Shown piece after piece: positions 52,301-62,836 of a stretch of 64,000 nucleotides of DNA. The DNA comes from Bactrocera neohumeralis. Lineage: Eukaryota > Arthropoda > Insecta > Diptera > Tephritidae. The stretch spans positions 74,047,865-74,111,864 of the forward strand of contig NC_065921.1 of assembly GCF_024586455.1 (NCBI RefSeq), given 5' to 3'. How positions within the stretch are numbered: the stretch's first letter is position 1; every line of letters begins with the position of its first letter. The notes beneath the pieces were generated by a model. The model ran no database searches. It was not told the origin of the DNA and saw only the letters and a list, made by a program, of their open reading frames with translations. The position numbers were made by a program, and so were the translations under genes.

Positions 52301-53129
52301 ATAATTTTTACGGTTTTGTATGTTTTCATAAAATATATAGCTATTCTTCAAATCTGACTGATTTGTTTATATTTAAAATGATAATTGCGAGAATAGATGA
52401 TAATGTAATCATTATTCATATTTGTGAATATGCCATATAAATTTTCCACTTATATACAACCGGCATTTTTGCATAAATTACTTACATACATATGTATGTA
52501 TGTATGTATGTATTTAACCATACATTACAACAGGCGCAATTAATTTAAACAAATGCAGTTTCCTATTTCATTACTTATATTATAAACGCCTTTCGACTAA
52601 ACAAAAAAAAAAAACAATGAAAACAATAACAAATAAGCATTTGAACTATAACACGTCAATGTCATTATTACATAACGATGTCGTCAAATTAACCAAAAAC
52701 AAACGAGTGACAGCTAGTTTTTGTCACATCTCATTTTTTAATTAAACACCTTGCACTTGAACTCAACAAATGTGCATACATATACTTTTCTCAAATAATT
52801 ATAATCAAAACACTTGATTTCTGCACAAAAGAAGTAAAAAACAACAGTGGCAATAATGTGCAAAGTCCAACCTTTTCTTTCACATATATACATTGCTATA
52901 CATGGAATATATGTACATATAAGGAAGTTCATAAGGGCACAAAGATAGCCGGAGACACAAGAGATTGCCGCTTTGGAATCTTCTATATAAATTTCAACTT
53001 CTTATGTACATACATATGTATATTGCACTTACCAGAGGCGAAGAAACGCGGTGCCAACTGTGGCTGCTTTGCGGCCACTTGTAGTACATGTTGGGCACGT
53101 CCAGCCAAAAGTTTTGCAATATTCGCCAT
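49336..53129 (-). CDS. Echs1: Mitochondrial short-chain enoyl-CoA hydratase (crotonase)
   Basis: Three exons on the minus strand: 53129-53033, 50213-49495, 49401-49336 (GT/AG, phases agree), 882 nt and 293 residues. It hydrates 2-trans-enoyl-CoA to 3-hydroxyacyl-CoA in mitochondrial beta-oxidation and valine breakdown. Residues 1-32 are a basic, hydroxyl-poor transit peptide (MANIAKLLAGRAQHVLQVAA). The crotonase fold follows: NRPKALNAL, the CoA/oxyanion motif AFAAGADIKEM (97-106), NGYALGGGCELAM with catalytic Glu147, and QPEIALGTIPGAGGTQRL with catalytic Glu167. The C-terminus is FVEKRPAKFSNL. Length fits the family (about 290). Intron 1 is 2.8 kb and carries a Tc1-like element. A long antisense frame (49606-50109) is a shadow. 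TTTATT at 49106 may be the poly(A) signal. Confidence 0.96.
50230..51050. other. Echs1 intron 1, 3' part
   Basis: AT-rich intronic DNA without recognised elements. Confidence 0.4.
51360..52220 (+). mobile_element. Tc1-like element with internally deleted transposase (in Echs1 intron 1)
   Basis: HTH-region text RGRRPKATTRLDYSKIL (about 51,430) is followed by WKTIIFSDESKFHLKYSDG (first Asp), KVRQPKNKRSDPRY and FSGIGVKPLYRINANMDRFR. It then jumps to VLNGQTQSPDLNSIGNLWY (DD34E Glu replaced by Gly in IGNLW; the family has IENLW) and SMPNRCSEVIKNDGYAIKY-stop at about 52,213. The second-Asp block (FQQDN) is deleted. A non-autonomous remnant. Confidence 0.75.
52225..53030. other. Echs1 intron 1, 5' part
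   Basis: (TATG)n tract at 52,488-52,515; no gene is supported. Confidence 0.4.
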
Positions 53130-54330
53130 CTTTGCACAAATTATTTTAAATTACTGAATGCCACACACCTGCAAAGTAAACACAATACTTAGCTAGTTTC
53201 TTATTAGAATTTTCGTTATCAGCGCCACGCCACTTACGCGCTGCAAGGTCTGGAAACAGAATGAAATATTAATGGATTGTGCCATGTTGGGAACCAGAAA
53301 AATTAACAGGCATAATCAATTCTGACAGCACTGATCTTGTTTTGCTATGAAGCTCAACGCGTGCAAACGAGATAACACATGTTCTATTTATATGCCGGTT
53401 ATTATTGTGGAGACGAGCATACCCTGTAGGAAAAACTGGAGTTAGTGAGGAAAACTTTCTTGTACAACGCCACTAATAATCGCTGATAAGAATTCATGCA
53501 ATACTGCTCACACGCTTGTTCTTTTTATGCAACTGGTACAAACATAAATGTCTAATTAAGTTAAATTTCGTGGTTTTATAACAAAAAAATATTTGCAATA
53601 TGTCTTTTGGTAGAAATAGTAATTTTTTTCTTACTATTCATGTGTTCCATTTGCCCTGGTGTACCACAGGGTTGCAGTTAGCAAGAAACATTTTAAATAA
53701 TTATAGACAGCTACTTTTTTTTTAACTGTTCACGACTTTTTCGTTTAAAAATCAAATTAAAACACTCACCAACTTTAATTCAGAAATATTCAACATTTGA
53801 AATTTTATTAAAAATATGTTGTTTTTTTTGGTCATAAAAGAAATACCTTATTCTAGGCGTTATTGTAAAAATGTGCAAGTATAAAATATCTTCATATATT
53901 AAATATTAAGTATTCACATAGTAAATACATACATATGTTACGGGCCCACAACCAATTATTTTCTCCTTCCATATGTAAATAAATATATTTGTGTGCGCAA
54001 AAGTAAATATACTTGAGATTTGCAAGGATAATTCAAAATTATAACAACAGAAAAAAAGTTAATTCAAAGTAGCGCATATATGTACTTAAAGTTCAAATGA
54101 GGTACATTGAAAATGTTAACCAAAATTAAATTAATTGCTAAATAAATGTAAATATGCGCCAAAAAGTGTATTTTTTTTTTTTTTTGCGGCGACTAACAAA
54201 AATATTACAATTGCTACTTTGCAAAAAAATATGTATTAATATAGAAAAATGAAGTACAAGTTTCTTTGTGACGGCGCGTTTAAGACGGACGTTTGACGGC
54301 TGGTTTGAAATTACTCGAGAAGTTCCTTAT
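53130..54330. other. Echs1 promoter region and tum 3' flank
   Basis: The Echs1 start and the tum stop are 1.2 kb apart on the same strand. No other gene, and no clear core promoter motif, was identified. Confidence 0.4.
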
Positions 54331-54333
54331 TTA

Positions 54334-56457
54334 TTATTTTTTATACGGATATGGCGGTGTGGCATGGAATTTTCGCTTTTTAAGTGTGCCTTTGAGTGGA
54401 GTTGCTATATGGAAGATCGCAATAAGTTAGTAAAACAGTGAGTTATTTAAAATACAAATAACTCACCATACAAGGAATAGAGAGATTCTTTAGTATTGTG
54501 GCTCGGTGTGCGCGTTATTGTATTGGTTGAGCCATTTGTTTGATTGTTCTCCTTATCTATATCCAATATCACATATTGTGACCAGTAATCGCCTGGGATT
54601 TTCAACAAATTCTGCATGGTGGTGAACTGCATGTATACTTCAGTGAAGATGGCGTGTCGGTCTGGATCAGCGGATGAATACCCAACAATAGTTGGTCCAA
54701 ATACACGCGCAATATTATCAATCGGCATTAGAACTTCGCGGCATTCAGCAACACGTTGGAAATGCAGAATTAAGAATGCTAAAGTATCGCGATTTGCTGC
54801 TGGTAAAGCATCAATTGCCTTAAAGAGATCCTTTTGTATCTCAACTTCTGTGGGCTGTTGCACGGCATTACAGAAATCTTTCCACAAATTGGTAGGTATG
54901 AGTGGTTCACGTAAGGAACGCAAAAAATCTTTTACACATCCACACAATACATGTACATCAATATTGCCCAGATGTGGTGTGTTTTTACCGCGTAAAAAGC
55001 GCTCCTTCAGTGCCTTGACCTCACGCTCCGAACCCGATACACGATAAATACCAACCTCATTGAGACCGCGTGATTCAATTTCATTAACGCAATGTACAAT
55101 AAGTGCTGGTACCATCGGTGACACGTTCGGTGCATAATCACTGATGTAACTCATCATACCTTTAATTGTGGGCGTACCCGATTGTGGTACGCAGCTTACT
55201 GCCAACGCAATACGACAATCTGCGTGACAACGTACTGGACAGTCCCTACAGCGGACACCTACCGTACCAAAGCGAATTCTATAATTGTAAAAAATATATT
55301 TATTTATAAGTGTTATTGAGTGTTTAAATAAATGCTTACTTTTTTTGACAATGTGTGCAAGTATCCGTTCGTATGAAAGTGCGCGAAGCGAAATTATGTG
55401 GTCGCATCAACTGTGTGCGTAGGCTGGACACTTGTGGTGAACATAAATTAATAGCCGGCCCACATTTAATTGCTGTCATCGGTGTAATTGGTGGTGCAGT
55501 TGCCTGTTTATAAGGTGAACCGGTAGGTGTGGTGCATGCCGCTTCTTCAGTGCTCGCCTCTTTATCTAAAGCCACGGTAGCAACAATTGGCACAGCAGGC
55601 ATAGACTCAATGGTAGATTCCGCCCGTATAGCACCATTACCATCTTGTGGAATGGTCACCTTAGTAGTTGCACATATGCGTTCGGCACCAGGTGCTACAT
55701 CCACCATATGTTGCTGTTGTGTACCAACACCACTACGTCGTGTAGTGGAGCGCCTTGTATTGGCTACTGGTGTTGTTTGCATACCAGCTCCACTAACACG
55801 TGAACGTTTTCCGCCGACGCATGGTATTGAATTTTTAGGCAAAGAGGGACGATGCTTTTGCCAGCCGGTAGATGGACGCACATCCAGAAAATCATCTTCC
55901 GATTGTGTTATAGATAAATCGGAGAGAAATGAACCTGTCGAATTGATATCATTGCCATATTTTTCCTCCATTACACGGTTCATTGACTTTCGTTTGCGCG
56001 GCAAAGTATTTAGAAAGGCTAATTTATCACGTGTCTCATTGTTTAAATTGGCATCCTTCTGTACTAAGTCAGCTACAGCAATTATTTTCTTTTCCATTTG
56101 ATCGCGCTCATGTTCAGCTTCACGACGTAACTTACTTTCTACTTCAAGGAGACGACGCGCATGATAAAGCTTCGTTTCCAAATCTGCCATTGATTCTAGT
56201 GAAGCATCTAGTTCTTTCTGTATACGCTGTGCTTCTTTTGCGGTATCTAAGCATTCCTGTCGAAATTGTTCTTGTAAACGCAAAACTCGTAGGAATTCTA
56301 ACGTAGAATAGATAAACAATGTAATTTTTGTTTATTCTGGTGTCTTAAGCTTGGCTTAAAGATTCTTACCTTCCTCTGCGGTGCCATCAGTCAATACCTG
56401 AATACAACGACGAATATCGTCGAATGTTGCCAATGTGGACAACGCGGCAGCCGACAT
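54334..56457 (-). CDS. tum: MgcRacGAP / tumbleweed, centralspindlin RhoGAP
   Basis: Four exons on the minus strand: 56457-56370, 56297-55340, 55278-54467, 54404-54334, all GT/AG and in phase; 1929 nt, 642 residues. It is the GAP subunit of centralspindlin with the kinesin-6 Pavarotti/MKLP1 and is needed for the central spindle, RhoA activation and cytokinesis. Domains: N-terminal coiled coil about 31-120 (LRLQEQFRQECLDTAKEAQR onward), a Ser/Thr-rich basic linker, a C1 zinc domain 330-378 with all ligands (H330, C343, C346, C359, C362, H367, C370, C378), and a RhoGAP domain about 403-590 with the arginine finger R428 in GIYRVSG. The short last exon gives a Lys-rich tail (LKGTLKKRKFHATPPYPYKK). 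The Drosophila protein is of similar size. Its start is 575 bp from the divergent Mecr-like gene, suggesting a shared promoter. Confidence 0.95.
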
Positions 56458-57032
56458 ATTTAAGCTCTATTTCTAAAAAACAATACTTTAAGTACACCAC
56501 TATCACCTTCAATTTTAATATAATAACACGTTTGCGACTTTTTATATATATTTAATATTAAAAAAACTGAAAACAACGCACCTTCTCCAAATTTTCGAAC
56601 GATTGTTTGACACAGTTGACCGTTGAATTGAAACAACAAAAACGCAGCTGCTGTCAAATATAATGGCGTGAGTTACACTTCAGTGGAGATGTTACCAGAT
56701 GTGTACTAAACAAAAATATTAGCTTTACCAAATAGTTTTGCAATTTTTTTGTTTGAAATCACAACTAAAAATTTTGTTTTCTCAAAATTCTTTGGCATTT
56801 AGCTACTTTAATGCCAAGGCAATTAAAATTTAAAGTAAAAAAAAAGGGCAGATAGAACAGAAAATATATCGAAAATGAAAAAAATTTTATTAATTAAAAT
56901 GCTTATAACTTTTTGAGTCTGTCAACTGTATACACATACAACTCTGCGGAGACAAACAGCTGATACTGTGATAACAAGCTGGAAAAGATAATTTAGGATT
57001 ATAATCCAAATATTTTGTGATAACTAATCAGC
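56458..57032. promoter_or_regulatory. Shared divergent promoter region, tum / Mecr
   Basis: 575 bp separate the two start codons on opposite strands, so 5' UTRs and both core promoters must lie here. The sequence is AT-rich with GC-richer patches near 56,630-56,700 and 56,930-56,990. No specific motif is claimed. Confidence 0.55.
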
Positions 57033-58196
57033 ATGTTCATTAAAAATTTAATTCAACCGACACGCTACGCGTTTGCAAATTTACCGAAAACTTTCCAATT
57101 TACACGTAAAATGAGTGTTCTAGTAAAGTCACTGAAGTATTCCAAACATGGCGAACCGGTTGATGTAATGGAAATTGTAGAAGGCCAACTACAGGACCCA
57201 AAAGATAATGAAGTATTGGTTAAAGTACTGGCCGCACCTATTAATCCGGCTGATATAAATACCATACAAGGTAATTGCTGCATCATTAGACAATATTTTA
57301 TATTTTTAATCTATTTTAGTCCACATTTTCTTTTAGGTAAATATCCAGTTAAGCCAAAGTTTCCTGCTGTTGGTGGTAATGAATGCGTTGCAGAAATTAT
57401 TGCCATTGGTAAGAATGTGTCAAAACTAACAACTGGTCAACATGTTATACCTTTTGCTTCGGGATTGGGTACTTGGACCACACATGCTATATTTGCCGAA
57501 GAACAACTAATGCCGGTTTCATCAAAAATTGGACTTGCTGAAGCTGCCACCCTTACTGTTAATCCTTGTACAGCTTATCGTATGTTAAAAGATTTTGTAG
57601 CTCTACAACCAGGTGATTGTGTTATACAGAACGGTGCGAATAGTGCTGTAGGTCAAGCTGTTCATCAATTGTGTAGGGCATGGAATATAAAATCCGTTGG
57701 CATTGTACGCGACCGTCCAGATATAGCGTCTTTAAAAGAATATTTAAAATCACAAGGTGCTACAGAAGTATTAACAGAGGAAGAAATTCGTTCTAGCACG
57801 CTCTTTAAAGAAAATCATTTGCCACGGCCACTTTTAGCTTTGAATTGTGTTGGTGGTAAGAGTGCAACTGAGGTGTCGCGTCATTTGGCCGACAAGGGTG
57901 TAATGGTTACTTACGGCGGTATGTCACGAGAACCAGTAATTGCGGGTACAGCTGCGCTGATTTTCAAGGATGTATCATTTCGTGGCTTCTGGATGACACG
58001 CTGGAGTAAAGAAAACGCTGACTCACCCGAACGTATACAAATGTTTACAGAATTGTGTGAATTGATCGAACAAGGCAAATTCGTGGCACCAGTTCATGAG
58101 ATGGTGCCGTTGCAAAAATTTAAGGATGCCATGGCTGCTGTTCTGGATTTCAAAGGTTTCGCTGGAAAGAAATTTATATTAGATATGCAAAACTAA
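57033..58196 (+). CDS. Mecr: Mitochondrial trans-2-enoyl-CoA/ACP reductase (MDR family)
   Basis: Two exons, 57033-57270 and 57337-58196, 365 residues. The enzyme reduces trans-2-enoyl thioesters with NADPH in mitochondrial fatty-acid synthesis, which supplies lipoic acid. Residues 1-26 look like a basic transit peptide (RYAFANLPKTFQFTRK); a second Met at 27 (MSVLVKSLKYSKHG) could start a form without it. Then come the GroES-like part with APINPADINTIQGKYP (Tyr82 at the catalytic Tyr position of the family), FPAVGGNECVAEI, and the Rossmann NADPH site IQNGANSAVGQAVHQ, followed by LNCVGGKSATEVSRHL and RGFWMTRWS. The 66-nt intron is a multiple of three and has no stop, so unspliced mRNA reads through with 22 extra residues immediately before Tyr82. 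Convergent with Prosbeta1; AATAAA at 58441. Confidence 0.93.
   Translation: MFIKNLIQPTRYAFANLPKTFQFTRKMSVLVKSLKYSKHGEPVDVMEIVEGQLQDPKDNEVLVKVLAAPINPADINTIQGNCCIIRQYFIFLIYFSPHFLLGKYPVKPKFPAVGGNECVAEIIAIGKNVSKLTTGQHVIPFASGLGTWTTHAIFAEEQLMPVSSKIGLAEAATLTVNPCTAYRMLKDFVALQPGDCVIQNGANSAVGQAVHQLCRAWNIKSVGIVRDRPDIASLKEYLKSQGATEVLTEEEIRSSTLFKENHLPRPLLALNCVGGKSATEVSRHLADKGVMVTYGGMSREPVIAGTAALIFKDVSFRGFWMTRWSKENADSPERIQMFTELCELIEQGKFVAPVHEMVPLQKFKDAMAAVLDFKGFAGKKFILDMQN
57271..57336 (+). other. 66-nt stop-free intron of the Mecr-like gene
   Basis: Donor CAAG/GTAATT and acceptor TTTCTTTTAG/GT. Removing it restores QGKYPVKPKFPAVGGNE. Retained, it adds a hydrophobic stretch (RQYFIFLIYFSPHFLL). A second acceptor-like AG lies at 57318-57319. 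Confidence 0.85.
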
Positions 58197-58440
58197 TCGA
58201 TCGTTATATATTTTTTAAATACTTTTGTTATACAAGGTTTTCGTAAGCTTGCTTATTTTTGTTAAAAATCCAACTTTGTAAAAGAAAATGGCATTTAAAT
58301 GTACATGTCTATGTCTCGATGCTTACTCTAAATACTATTTGTATAAAAAACTACGTTTGTAAACAGAAATGTCTGCTTATCAAGCTTATTGAAATACCTT
58401 TTTATTTTTATTTGTTACCGAAGATAACACTTATTTAGAA

Positions 58441-58489
58441 AATAAATTCAAAATCAAAATATATTTTTTTTCTTTTAAGAAATTTTATT
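58441..58489. terminator. Convergent poly(A) signals of Mecr and Prosbeta1
   Basis: AATAAA at 58441-58446 on the plus strand (for Mecr) and TTTATT at 58484-58489, which is AATAAA on the minus strand (for Prosbeta1), lie about 40 bp apart in the 367-bp gap between the two stop codons. Confidence 0.6.
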
Positions 58490-58563
58490 TGAAATTATCC
58501 ATATTAATTTTAAAAACTCATATACATTTCTTATTATTCATAAGTCATATTTATGTAAGGTAT

Positions 58564-59223
58564 TTAGTTGCCTATTTCAACTGGATTTCCGGACTCTGTA
58601 TTAAAGAACACTCTCCTTTCGATGCCGTCTTCTGTGATAATACCAATTCGTACCACACCACCGGAACTACCATCATGGTAGATAGCATGTTTCACAGCTT
58701 TAACCACAAATGCAACGCAATCTTCCTTATTCATCTGCGGGCGATAAGCTTCACGAACGTAACCATAAATATAGCTCGAACCTGAACCACCGATGGTTAC
58801 CGACTCGCGCTTTAACATGCCACCTAATGGTATAGAATACACTTGACCGCCGTTACGTTTATCCCAGCCAGCCACGATAATGCCCGCCAGCAAACTATCA
58901 CGATAGTTGTAACAATAATTTCGGAATTCTGATGCCGCCTCTGCTACCAATGGATCTTGGCCAGTCTGGTTTTCATGGTAGTTTAACGAATAAGCCACAA
59001 TATCAGCGATGGCTTGCGTGTCTGCTGCGGAACCACTGCGGCAACAATATATTTTATCGGTAATCCGAGTCAACTTGTCTGTGACACGATTGGCCACAAA
59101 GAGACCAGTGCTGGTACGTGAATCTGCTCCGATCACTACACCGCCATCGAATTCAACTGCCATAATAGTGGTGCCTGTGCTGACGGCATTGTCGTGGATA
59201 CCATAATCCTGTGAGAAATCCAT
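58564..59223 (-). CDS. Prosbeta1: 20S proteasome subunit beta1 (caspase-like active site)
   Basis: A single-exon 219-residue protein. The propeptide is 17 residues (ending STG), and autocleavage before Thr18 exposes the nucleophile of the mature sequence TTIMAVEFDGGVVIGADSRT. In mature numbering Thr1, Asp17, Lys33 (TDKLTR) and the SGSS turn are present. Arg45 (CCRSGSAAD) is the S1-pocket residue behind the post-acidic, caspase-like specificity of beta1. It is a catalytic subunit of the 20S core in nucleus and cytosol and degrades ubiquitinated proteins. It could only be confused with an inducible beta1i, which insects lack and which would not have Arg45. The start ATG at 59223 gives the expected short propeptide. 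Confidence 0.96.
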   Translation of the reverse strand: MDFSQDYGIHDNAVSTGTTIMAVEFDGGVVIGADSRTSTGLFVANRVTDKLTRITDKIYCCRSGSAADTQAIADIVAYSLNYHENQTGQDPLVAEAASEFRNYCYNYRDSLLAGIIVAGWDKRNGGQVYSIPLGGMLKRESVTIGGSGSSYIYGYVREAYRPQMNKEDCVAFVVKAVKHAIYHDGSSGGVVRIGIITEDGIERRVFFNTESGNPVEIGN

Positions 59224-59639
59224 GCTTTATTTTAATAGATTTTACCAAAACGTTAGACACAAACAAAAATGCGATTTTCCTCCGGTGACTGTGTGTATTT
59301 CAAAATGACAGCGGCTGCCAAATAGTAAAGTCATGTTCGTGACATTTATGTCGTTGCCATATTTTATTTTTAATAAATATATTTTTATTATTTCTGTTTA
59401 TTTTAATTTTGAAGAAAAAAATTACGTAGTTTTTAGAAAAACATATAATTCTAATCAAGAAAGACATACATATGTCCTTTCAATAATCTATCATGTATTA
59501 CAAATAAATATATAATGAAATGCCAAATATGTAAAAATAGGTGAATAAAACGGTATTCGATCAATTAGCCCTTGGCGACAACGAAAGTGTTAGTCGTGGC
59601 CTTGCGTGAAAATTTTTTTTCAGATTGTCGATGTTGATC

Positions 59640-59880
59640 ACACCTTGTTTACCTCAGAGAACGATGACCATCACCTTTCCAGCTTTTTGAATAGTGTTAG
59701 CTATCTTCTGAACTGTTTCACCAGGGTAAATGCCACAGCTGACGGCTCTGTCGTTAAGGCCTACGATGTCAATATCATCTGCGTACCTCTGGAAGCTATA
59801 TCCTAAAGAATTTCTTCGGAGCTTAGTAACTGAACGAATCTTCAGAGGTTTTATAAATTTTCCAGCGTAGAAAAAGAGGA
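59640..59880 (-). mobile_element. LINE reverse transcriptase fragment, inverted relative to its 3' part
   Basis: Minus-strand text reads LGYSFQRYADDIDIVGLNDR, then AVSCGIYPGETVQKIANTIQ; the catalytic YADD is intact. The downstream part of the same kind of protein continues on the plus strand from about 59,885. Confidence 0.7.
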
Positions 59881-59884
59881 GAAA

Positions 59885-60465
59885 TAGGGTTGTCTTGCGG
59901 TGATCGAAGAAAAAACAAAGTACCTGGTGGCCATACACAAAGATTCCTCGCGTCGTGAGAAATACGTCTCTGTTGGCAGGTATATTTTTGAAAAAGTTAA
60001 GGACTTTGTGTACTATATCTCGGAACAGAACATTCCAGCAATGCTACGTATACTTTGGGATCGGTAGGCAATTGAGAAACAGGTCTCTCTCTCGGCGAAC
60101 AAAAATTACGCTCTATATGTATTTCATTATTCCCGTTCTATTATACGGCGGAGAAACATGGACTATGATGAACCTAGATGAGAAAGCATTTGAAGCATTC
60201 TAGAGAACTATTCTCCACAAGGCCTTTGGAGCCGTCCGCTCTAAGGCGACATGGATATAGGTAAGCGAATAAAATTCCGACGAATATACTGGTTCGCCAT
60301 GCCATTCGCATAGAAAATTATGCTCTGGCGAAAAGTAGCAACTATTCGAGACCCATGGGTGGACAACGGAAGCAAGGGCGCCCACGCATGCAATGGAAGG
60401 TCCAAGTACATAGCAAACTGTTTGCACTTCGGATGTACAACCTTCGAAGAAGTTGTATAGGTCGG
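59885..60465 (+). mobile_element. LINE reverse transcriptase C-terminal part, plus strand
   Basis: Text reads KTKYLVAIHKDSSRREKYVS, VGRYIFEKVKDFVYYI, then in the frame at 59955-60203 FGIGRQLRNRSLSRRTKITL and YFIIPVLLYGGETWTMMNLD. After a stop come RQRGPTHAMEGPST-like decayed pieces. It is a related subfamily of LINE family A rather than an identical copy. Confidence 0.65.
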
Positions 60466-60499
60466 ACCACTAAAGATATATTTACCTTACAAACTGATC

Positions 60500-60960
60500 C
60501 ATCAAAAAAAGGTCGAGGAGGGTGAAAAACTGACGCAGAATCAACGCAGTATGTGTCGACGCATTATTGTGGTGTAAAAACCAAGAGTTGTCAGTCTATA
60601 ACTCCGGCCTCTTTTTACGATTAGCTTCACGAAAGCGACGAGTACGACGAAATAGTATTCTGCAATTCAATTCCCACGACAGCCGGTTGTACGCACCGGA
60701 ATTGACTCGGATTTCATCCGACCAAGGGCTGTTTTTTCGGCGATCTAATCCCGTTTGGATCGGTAAGTGTTACGAAATAGTATTCCTTGTTGACAGTTTG
60801 GCCGTTCGGAGGGAATGGGGCGATAATCGAAGAAAACAGATAGCATAACCTTGAATTTTCACCTGCTTTGCCTGTTTTTTTTAAGTTTCGGCTTACTTTT
60901 GCCACGGTATTCGGCCGATTGATCGTCTACTTCCGGGTAGTAAGCATAGATCCAAGACAA
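60500..60960 (-). mobile_element. mariner fragment, minus strand
   Basis: Minus-strand text reads AYYPEVDDQSAEYRGKSKPK-like sequence across frames and GQTVNKEYYFVTLTDPN. It corresponds to the region of the 31.6-kb mariner around DPKKDD..SAEYRGKGEPK. No catalytic block is complete. Confidence 0.6.
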
Positions 60961-60964
60961 CCGT

Positions 60965-61430
60965 AATTCGGACCGTAATTCTTCCGGAGAACCTTTCTCT
61001 AGGAAACTCGTAACGTCGACTCATTAGATGATGTCACTGTCCATGTCTCCGTACCATACAGCAGGACGAATGATGAGTGACTTGTAGAATTTGGTATTTG
61101 TTCGTCGAAAGAGGACTTTACTTCTCAATTGGCCACCTAGTCCAAAGTACCACCTGTTGGTAAGAGTTATTATGCGTTGTATTTCGAGGCTGAAGTTGAT
61201 TTTGGTGTTAATGCCAAGATAGACGAAATTGTCTGCATCTTCGAAGTTATGACTATCAAGAGTGACGTGGAAGTCAAGTCGTGAGTGCGACGACTGTTAG
61301 TTTGATGACAGGGGTTTACTACCAGACCCATTGACTTCGCTTCTTTTACCGGTCTTAAGGAAGCAGAACTAACTTCGAGATTATTGAGGCCTATGATATC
61401 AATATCATCGACGTACACCAGCAGCGCGAA
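60965..61430 (-). mobile_element. LINE family A copy, minus strand
   Basis: From 61,418 leftwards the minus strand reads MYVDDIDIIGLNNLEVSSAS then LRPVKEAKSMGLVVN (RT box YADD changed to YVDD). It then passes through frames for NFEDADNFVYLGINTKINF, NAQ(N)NSYQQVVL-like and YKSLIIRPAVWYGDMDSDII-like text. It ends before the family 3' terminus. Confidence 0.7.
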
Positions 61431-61435
61431 ATTTT

Positions 61436-61475
61436 AATCAAAAAGTCTTACTATTTTTTGCCCACAGTAGTCTAT
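61436..61475 (+). mobile_element. mariner 3' terminal stub
   Basis: AAAAGTCTTACTATTTTTTGCCCACAGTAG matches the 3' end of the mariner copies at 7,053 and 32,400. Confidence 0.55.
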
Positions 61476-61479
61476 GTGT

Positions 61480-62836
61480 ATATTTGTAAAACTATTTAAT
61501 GACAACTTAACGGCACTGTTATTACATATTAACCACTGTTATAGGTAACGTGCTGCATAAAATACTGTTACAAAAATTAGTGGATCAATAACTTTCACTA
61601 CAAAAACTAAAACTTGTGCTCTCTTCTGCTGCATTAGTAGCTTGCCCACTTACCTACATACATACATACTTACATGTACCTATACGGTCACATCTATCAT
61701 TTCGTAAGCTTGCCCTCCACTTTTGGCTTTGGCGCCACGTAACACACACGCAAATACGCAACAAATCATACAAACGTACTCGACCGTACATACATATATG
61801 CAGATTTTCGAATATATTGTGTGAGCGCATATTTATAATCATATATTTTTTAGTCTACATCTTGGCGCTAACCCCTGTTCTTACCCCACCACCGACAGCA
61901 TGTAACCAAATATAGCATTTACGAGCCTTTCATCGCCCGACGAAACCGAAACACGGCACTCCACACGGCGCTGAATGTTAGCCCATAATGCAGGGCTCGC
62001 GTGCCGTGCGACTCAACAATTTGGAGAAAAGAGGAAAGAAAAAAATATATACAAGTATATCGACAAACTATAGTAACTATAGTATTAAATGTGAGTATGA
62101 TATGTTATATGGTACATATAAGAAATTCATATTTTCTCACATACCAAAGTGACGGCAGGTAGTTGCTAGTATTCAGTTAGCATGCCTCACTACTACCTGT
62201 GTGTCAGACTGCCCGATCGCCTGACTGCCGGCGACTTGTTCACTTGTTTGCGCGCCAGCAATGCTGCCGTAACTAATTGTCCTGCCAGCTCCAATGTGGC
62301 GACAACGCCAAAGCCAACCCGAACTCGCACACTGACGCCGCCAACCAACTGCGGTTCATTGCCTACAGCGTTTCTTCTTGCAGGCGCAGCGCGGCGGTAC
62401 GCGCGCGCTAACCGACAATGAAAACAGTGACAACGGCAAGCGAACCGCCGGACATACTCTTATCGTTGAACTGTGCAATGCGAGCGCGGCGCTATGAGTG
62501 TGTGTGCGCGCGTGTGCATGCGGTGGCGGCGTGTGGGGGCGCTTGTGTAACATTTTGACTCCTGTGTGCGCCAGCACGCTGTTTGAGTTAGTGTTCAATT
62601 GGATCGCTAGCATGCTAGACGTTGCGCTCCGCTTCAATTGTACGAGTAAACAAAATTGTTGAGAAACTCAATAAAATCGCGCGAGCTTTTGTTATTGCAG
62701 TGTGGCGGTGTGGAAGTGTCTTTAAATAACAGTATTTTGTCGGTAGCTAGCAAACAGCTGATAATCGTTAATTTTTCCCGCGCGCGGCGGGTGACATATT
62801 CACATTTACTCTAACAACAACAACAAGAATAGCAGC
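61480..62836 (+). promoter_or_regulatory. Upstream and 5' UTR region of the OSCP1 homologue
   Basis: The DNA becomes GC-richer towards 62,160-62,640, with a TGTGTGTGCGCGCGTGTGCATGCG tract near 62,500 and an (ACA)n leader just before the ATG. The open frame at 62182-62421 has no recognisable domain and is more likely an upstream frame than a gene. The exact transcription start is not visible. Confidence 0.4.

Noticed and set aside
54616..55047. 143-codon plus-strand frame
   Set aside because: Antisense of the tum RhoGAP exon.
55529..56101. 190-codon open frame on the plus strand (and 55983-56306)
   Set aside because: Antisense shadow of the tum coiled-coil and linker exon.
57065..57286. 73-codon minus-strand frame over Mecr exon 1
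   Set aside because: Antisense shadow.
62182..62421. 79-codon open frame upstream of the OSCP1 exon
   Set aside because: No domain, ends in repeat-rich leader DNA; at most an upstream frame.
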